Source of the DNA: Hyphomicrobiaceae bacterium UBA2767
GTDB lineage: Bacteria; Pseudomonadota; Alphaproteobacteria; Rhizobiales; Methyloligellaceae
DNA length: 7,052 bases
Direction of reading: 5' to 3'
NCBI GenBank assembly: GCA_002352635.1
Contig: DEIT01000105.1
Span: forward strand, 1 to 7,052
Shown: one piece after another, positions 5,738 through 7,052 of the stretch
How positions within the stretch are numbered: position 1 is the stretch's first letter
Layout: the number at the start of each line of letters is the position of its first letter
Translations under genes and position numbers: made by a program
The notes under the pieces: model-generated
Told to the model about the DNA's origin: nothing
Seen by the model: the letters and a program-made list of their open reading frames with translations, nothing else
The model's database searches: none

Positions 5738-6610
5738 ATGCTTATCGTCTCATCCATAATTACCGGCCTTGGTCTCGGCAGTATGTACGGACTTCTGGCC
5801 CTGGGTTTCTACATCACCTATTCGGTGTCCCAGACCGTGAACTTCGCGCAAGGGTCATCAATGATGCTCGGCGCAGTGGTCTGCTACAGCTTCGCCGTAA
5901 CCCTGGGCTGGCCATTGACCTTAGCCATTCTGGTCGCCCTGCTCGTCTGTGCGATGTGGGGATGGGTCGTGGAGCGGTTCGTGGTCCGCCCCTTTGCAAG
6001 CCGTGGATCTAATGCCTGGTTGATGGCAACGGTGGCTGCAGGGATCGTCCTTGAGAACGTTGTTCTGTTTACCTATGGCAAGGAGCCACGTTCGCTGCCT
6101 TCGCCTCTTGCGCAGGAGCCCATATTGATTGGCGAGCTCGGTGTCTATCCGCTGCAGCTCCTGATCCCCATTGTCGGCCTGGCGATTGCGTGCGGATTGC
6201 ATATTGTCTCAAGGCGCACAAAGCTCGGCAAAGCTCAGCTCGCCGTGGTGCAAAATCCCGACGCTGCAAGACTGTTGGGCATCGATGTCCGTAAGGCGGT
6301 GGTCGGCGCATTCATCGTCTCCACCGTTTTTGCTGGAATTGCCGGCATCCTGATCGCGCCGCTGTTTAACGTGGCGTCTGACATGGGAACCCTGTTCGGC
6401 ATCAAGGCTTTCGCTGTCGCCATAATTGGCGGCATCATGAGTCCATGGGGCGTCATGATCGCCGGTCTCGCCTATGGGGTCGTGGAAGCCCTGACAACTT
6501 CCATACTCGGTTCGGTTTACACCCATATCGTCACATTCGGCCTGGTGATCGTAGTGCTGGCGGTGATGCCCAACGGGCTGTTCGGCAGAGCGGAGGTCAA
6601 AAAGGTATGA
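5738..6610 (+). CDS. livH: Liv/HAAT-type ABC transporter permease (LivH-like)
   Basis: This is a 290-residue inner-membrane permease, the usual length for LivH. The N-terminal helix GLGLGSMYGLLALGFYITY (10-28) runs into SQTVNFAQGSSMMLGA (31-46), the LivH 'vNFAqGe..mlGA' hallmark. The cytoplasmic coupling loop TKLGKAQLAVVQNPDAARLL (161-180) continues with GIDVRK, corresponding to the 'GrAmRAvaqd...a.llGidv' motif that contacts the ATPase. A further hallmark, GIKAFAVAIIGGI (221-233), is followed by WGVMIAGLAYGVVEAL (237-252), and the protein ends MPNGLFG (277-283). The ribosome site is weak (GGCGGA, 5728-5733, 4 nt from ATG) compared with that of the binding-protein gene. The stop overlaps the next permease start by 4 nt. 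The symbol follows family convention and does not imply leucine transport. Confidence 0.88.
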   Translation: MLIVSSIITGLGLGSMYGLLALGFYITYSVSQTVNFAQGSSMMLGAVVCYSFAVTLGWPLTLAILVALLVCAMWGWVVERFVVRPFASRGSNAWLMATVAAGIVLENVVLFTYGKEPRSLPSPLAQEPILIGELGVYPLQLLIPIVGLAIACGLHIVSRRTKLGKAQLAVVQNPDAARLLGIDVRKAVVGAFIVSTVFAGIAGILIAPLFNVASDMGTLFGIKAFAVAIIGGIMSPWGVMIAGLAYGVVEALTTSILGSVYTHIVTFGLVIVVLAVMPNGLFGRAEVKKV

Positions 6611-7052
6611 TCGCCGCGAAGTTTATTGTCTCACTGCTTCCCGGTGTTGCTGCTCTTGGATATGCCAGCATCGCAAACAGCTATGAACTCTACATCCTCG
6701 CCACCGTCGGCTTCTATGCCATGGTCGGTGTTGGGCTGAATGTTCTGCTCGGACTGACCGGCCAGGTGTCACTCGGACATGTCGGTTTCTATGCCATCGG
6801 CGCCTATGCGGTCGCCATCCTCACGACAAACGCAGGCGTTGATTTCTGGCCAGCCCTGCTATTTGCAATTGCACTGACCGGTGCCGTCGGTGTGCTTCTA
6901 TCTATCCCAGCACTGCGGGTCACCGGTCCGTATCTGGCGATGATCACCATTGCGTTTGCCTTTATCGTCGAGCATGGCGCTGTCGAATGGCGCGAGCTGA
7001 CGGGTGGTGCCAACGGCATGATGAACATTCCCCCGGTCAGCCTGGCGGGTGC
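6607..7052 (+). CDS. livM: Liv/HAAT-type ABC transporter permease (LivM-like), 3' truncated by window
   Basis: Starts at ATG 6607 inside the ATGA overlap with the LivH-like stop. GGAGG at 6592-6596 is 10 nt upstream. 148 codons are visible and the frame remains open at the window edge. The sequence shows GLNVLLGLTGQVSLGHVGFY (43-62), the LivM 'slnll.GyaGqvSlGha.f' signature. It then has PALRVTGPYLAMITIAFAFI (101-120) and ELTGGANGM (130-138), matching the 'l.G.YfAm.TlaF' and 'TgGa.G' motifs. Family members run about 300 to 350 residues, so roughly half is present. Together with the LivH-like subunit it would form the heterodimeric pore of the second importer; ATPase genes of LivG/LivF type are expected just beyond the edge. 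Confidence 0.87.
   Translation, partial: MIAAKFIVSLLPGVAALGYASIANSYELYILATVGFYAMVGVGLNVLLGLTGQVSLGHVGFYAIGAYAVAILTTNAGVDFWPALLFAIALTGAVGVLLSIPALRVTGPYLAMITIAFAFIVEHGAVEWRELTGGANGMMNIPPVSLAG

Noticed and set aside
1..7052. Mobile elements, CRISPR arrays, tRNA or rRNA genes
   Set aside because: No transposase or integrase motifs, no regularly spaced direct repeats and no tRNA-like or rRNA-like segments were seen; nearly all the window is coding.

Overview
This window appears to be alphaproteobacterial, most likely Rhizobiales-like. That is an inference from moderately GC-rich coding sequence with strong G/C third-position preference, from tightly overlapped ABC-transporter operons, and from protein families commonly stacked this way in rhizobia, brucellae and relatives. 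No species can be named from sequence alone. All genes lie on the + strand. There are no RNA genes, insertion sequences, integrase genes or CRISPR arrays.

Region 1 (1-2665) is the end of a nucleoside/BMP-type ABC importer. It holds the C-terminus of one permease (1-195), a complete second permease (204-1133) and a duplicated-domain ATPase (1130-2665), packed with gaps or overlaps of a few bases. The matching BMP-type binding protein is not in view and would be expected upstream. Region 2 (2682-4202), 16 nt after the ATPase, is an amidohydrolase of the AtzA/TrzA/SsnA/5'-deoxyadenosine deaminase superfamily with a complete metal-site residue set. It is the only obvious metabolic enzyme here.

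Region 3 (4203-4430) is a 228-nt regulatory interval unusually dense in perfect palindromes. It contains a candidate promoter whose -10 is embedded in a 7+7 bp inverted repeat, two mutually exclusive stems, a leader hairpin and a strong Shine-Dalgarno. Region 4 (4431-7052) is the beginning of a second, unrelated importer of the branched-chain amino acid (Liv/HAAT) class. It has a periplasmic binding protein with an Arg-Arg signal peptide, a 119-nt gap with three consecutive perfect inverted repeats, a LivH-type permease and the first 148 codons of a LivM-type permease. LivG/LivF-type ATPases would be expected just downstream.

Working model (inference): two importers of different families flank one deaminase/hydrolase. 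This suggests a scavenging locus for N-heterocyclic compounds such as purines, nucleosides or related amidines, in which substrate is brought in and deaminated. The second importer has its own regulated promoter. The enzyme's substrate and the ligand of the Liv-type binding protein cannot be read from the sequence, and the pairing is the most interesting open question in the window.
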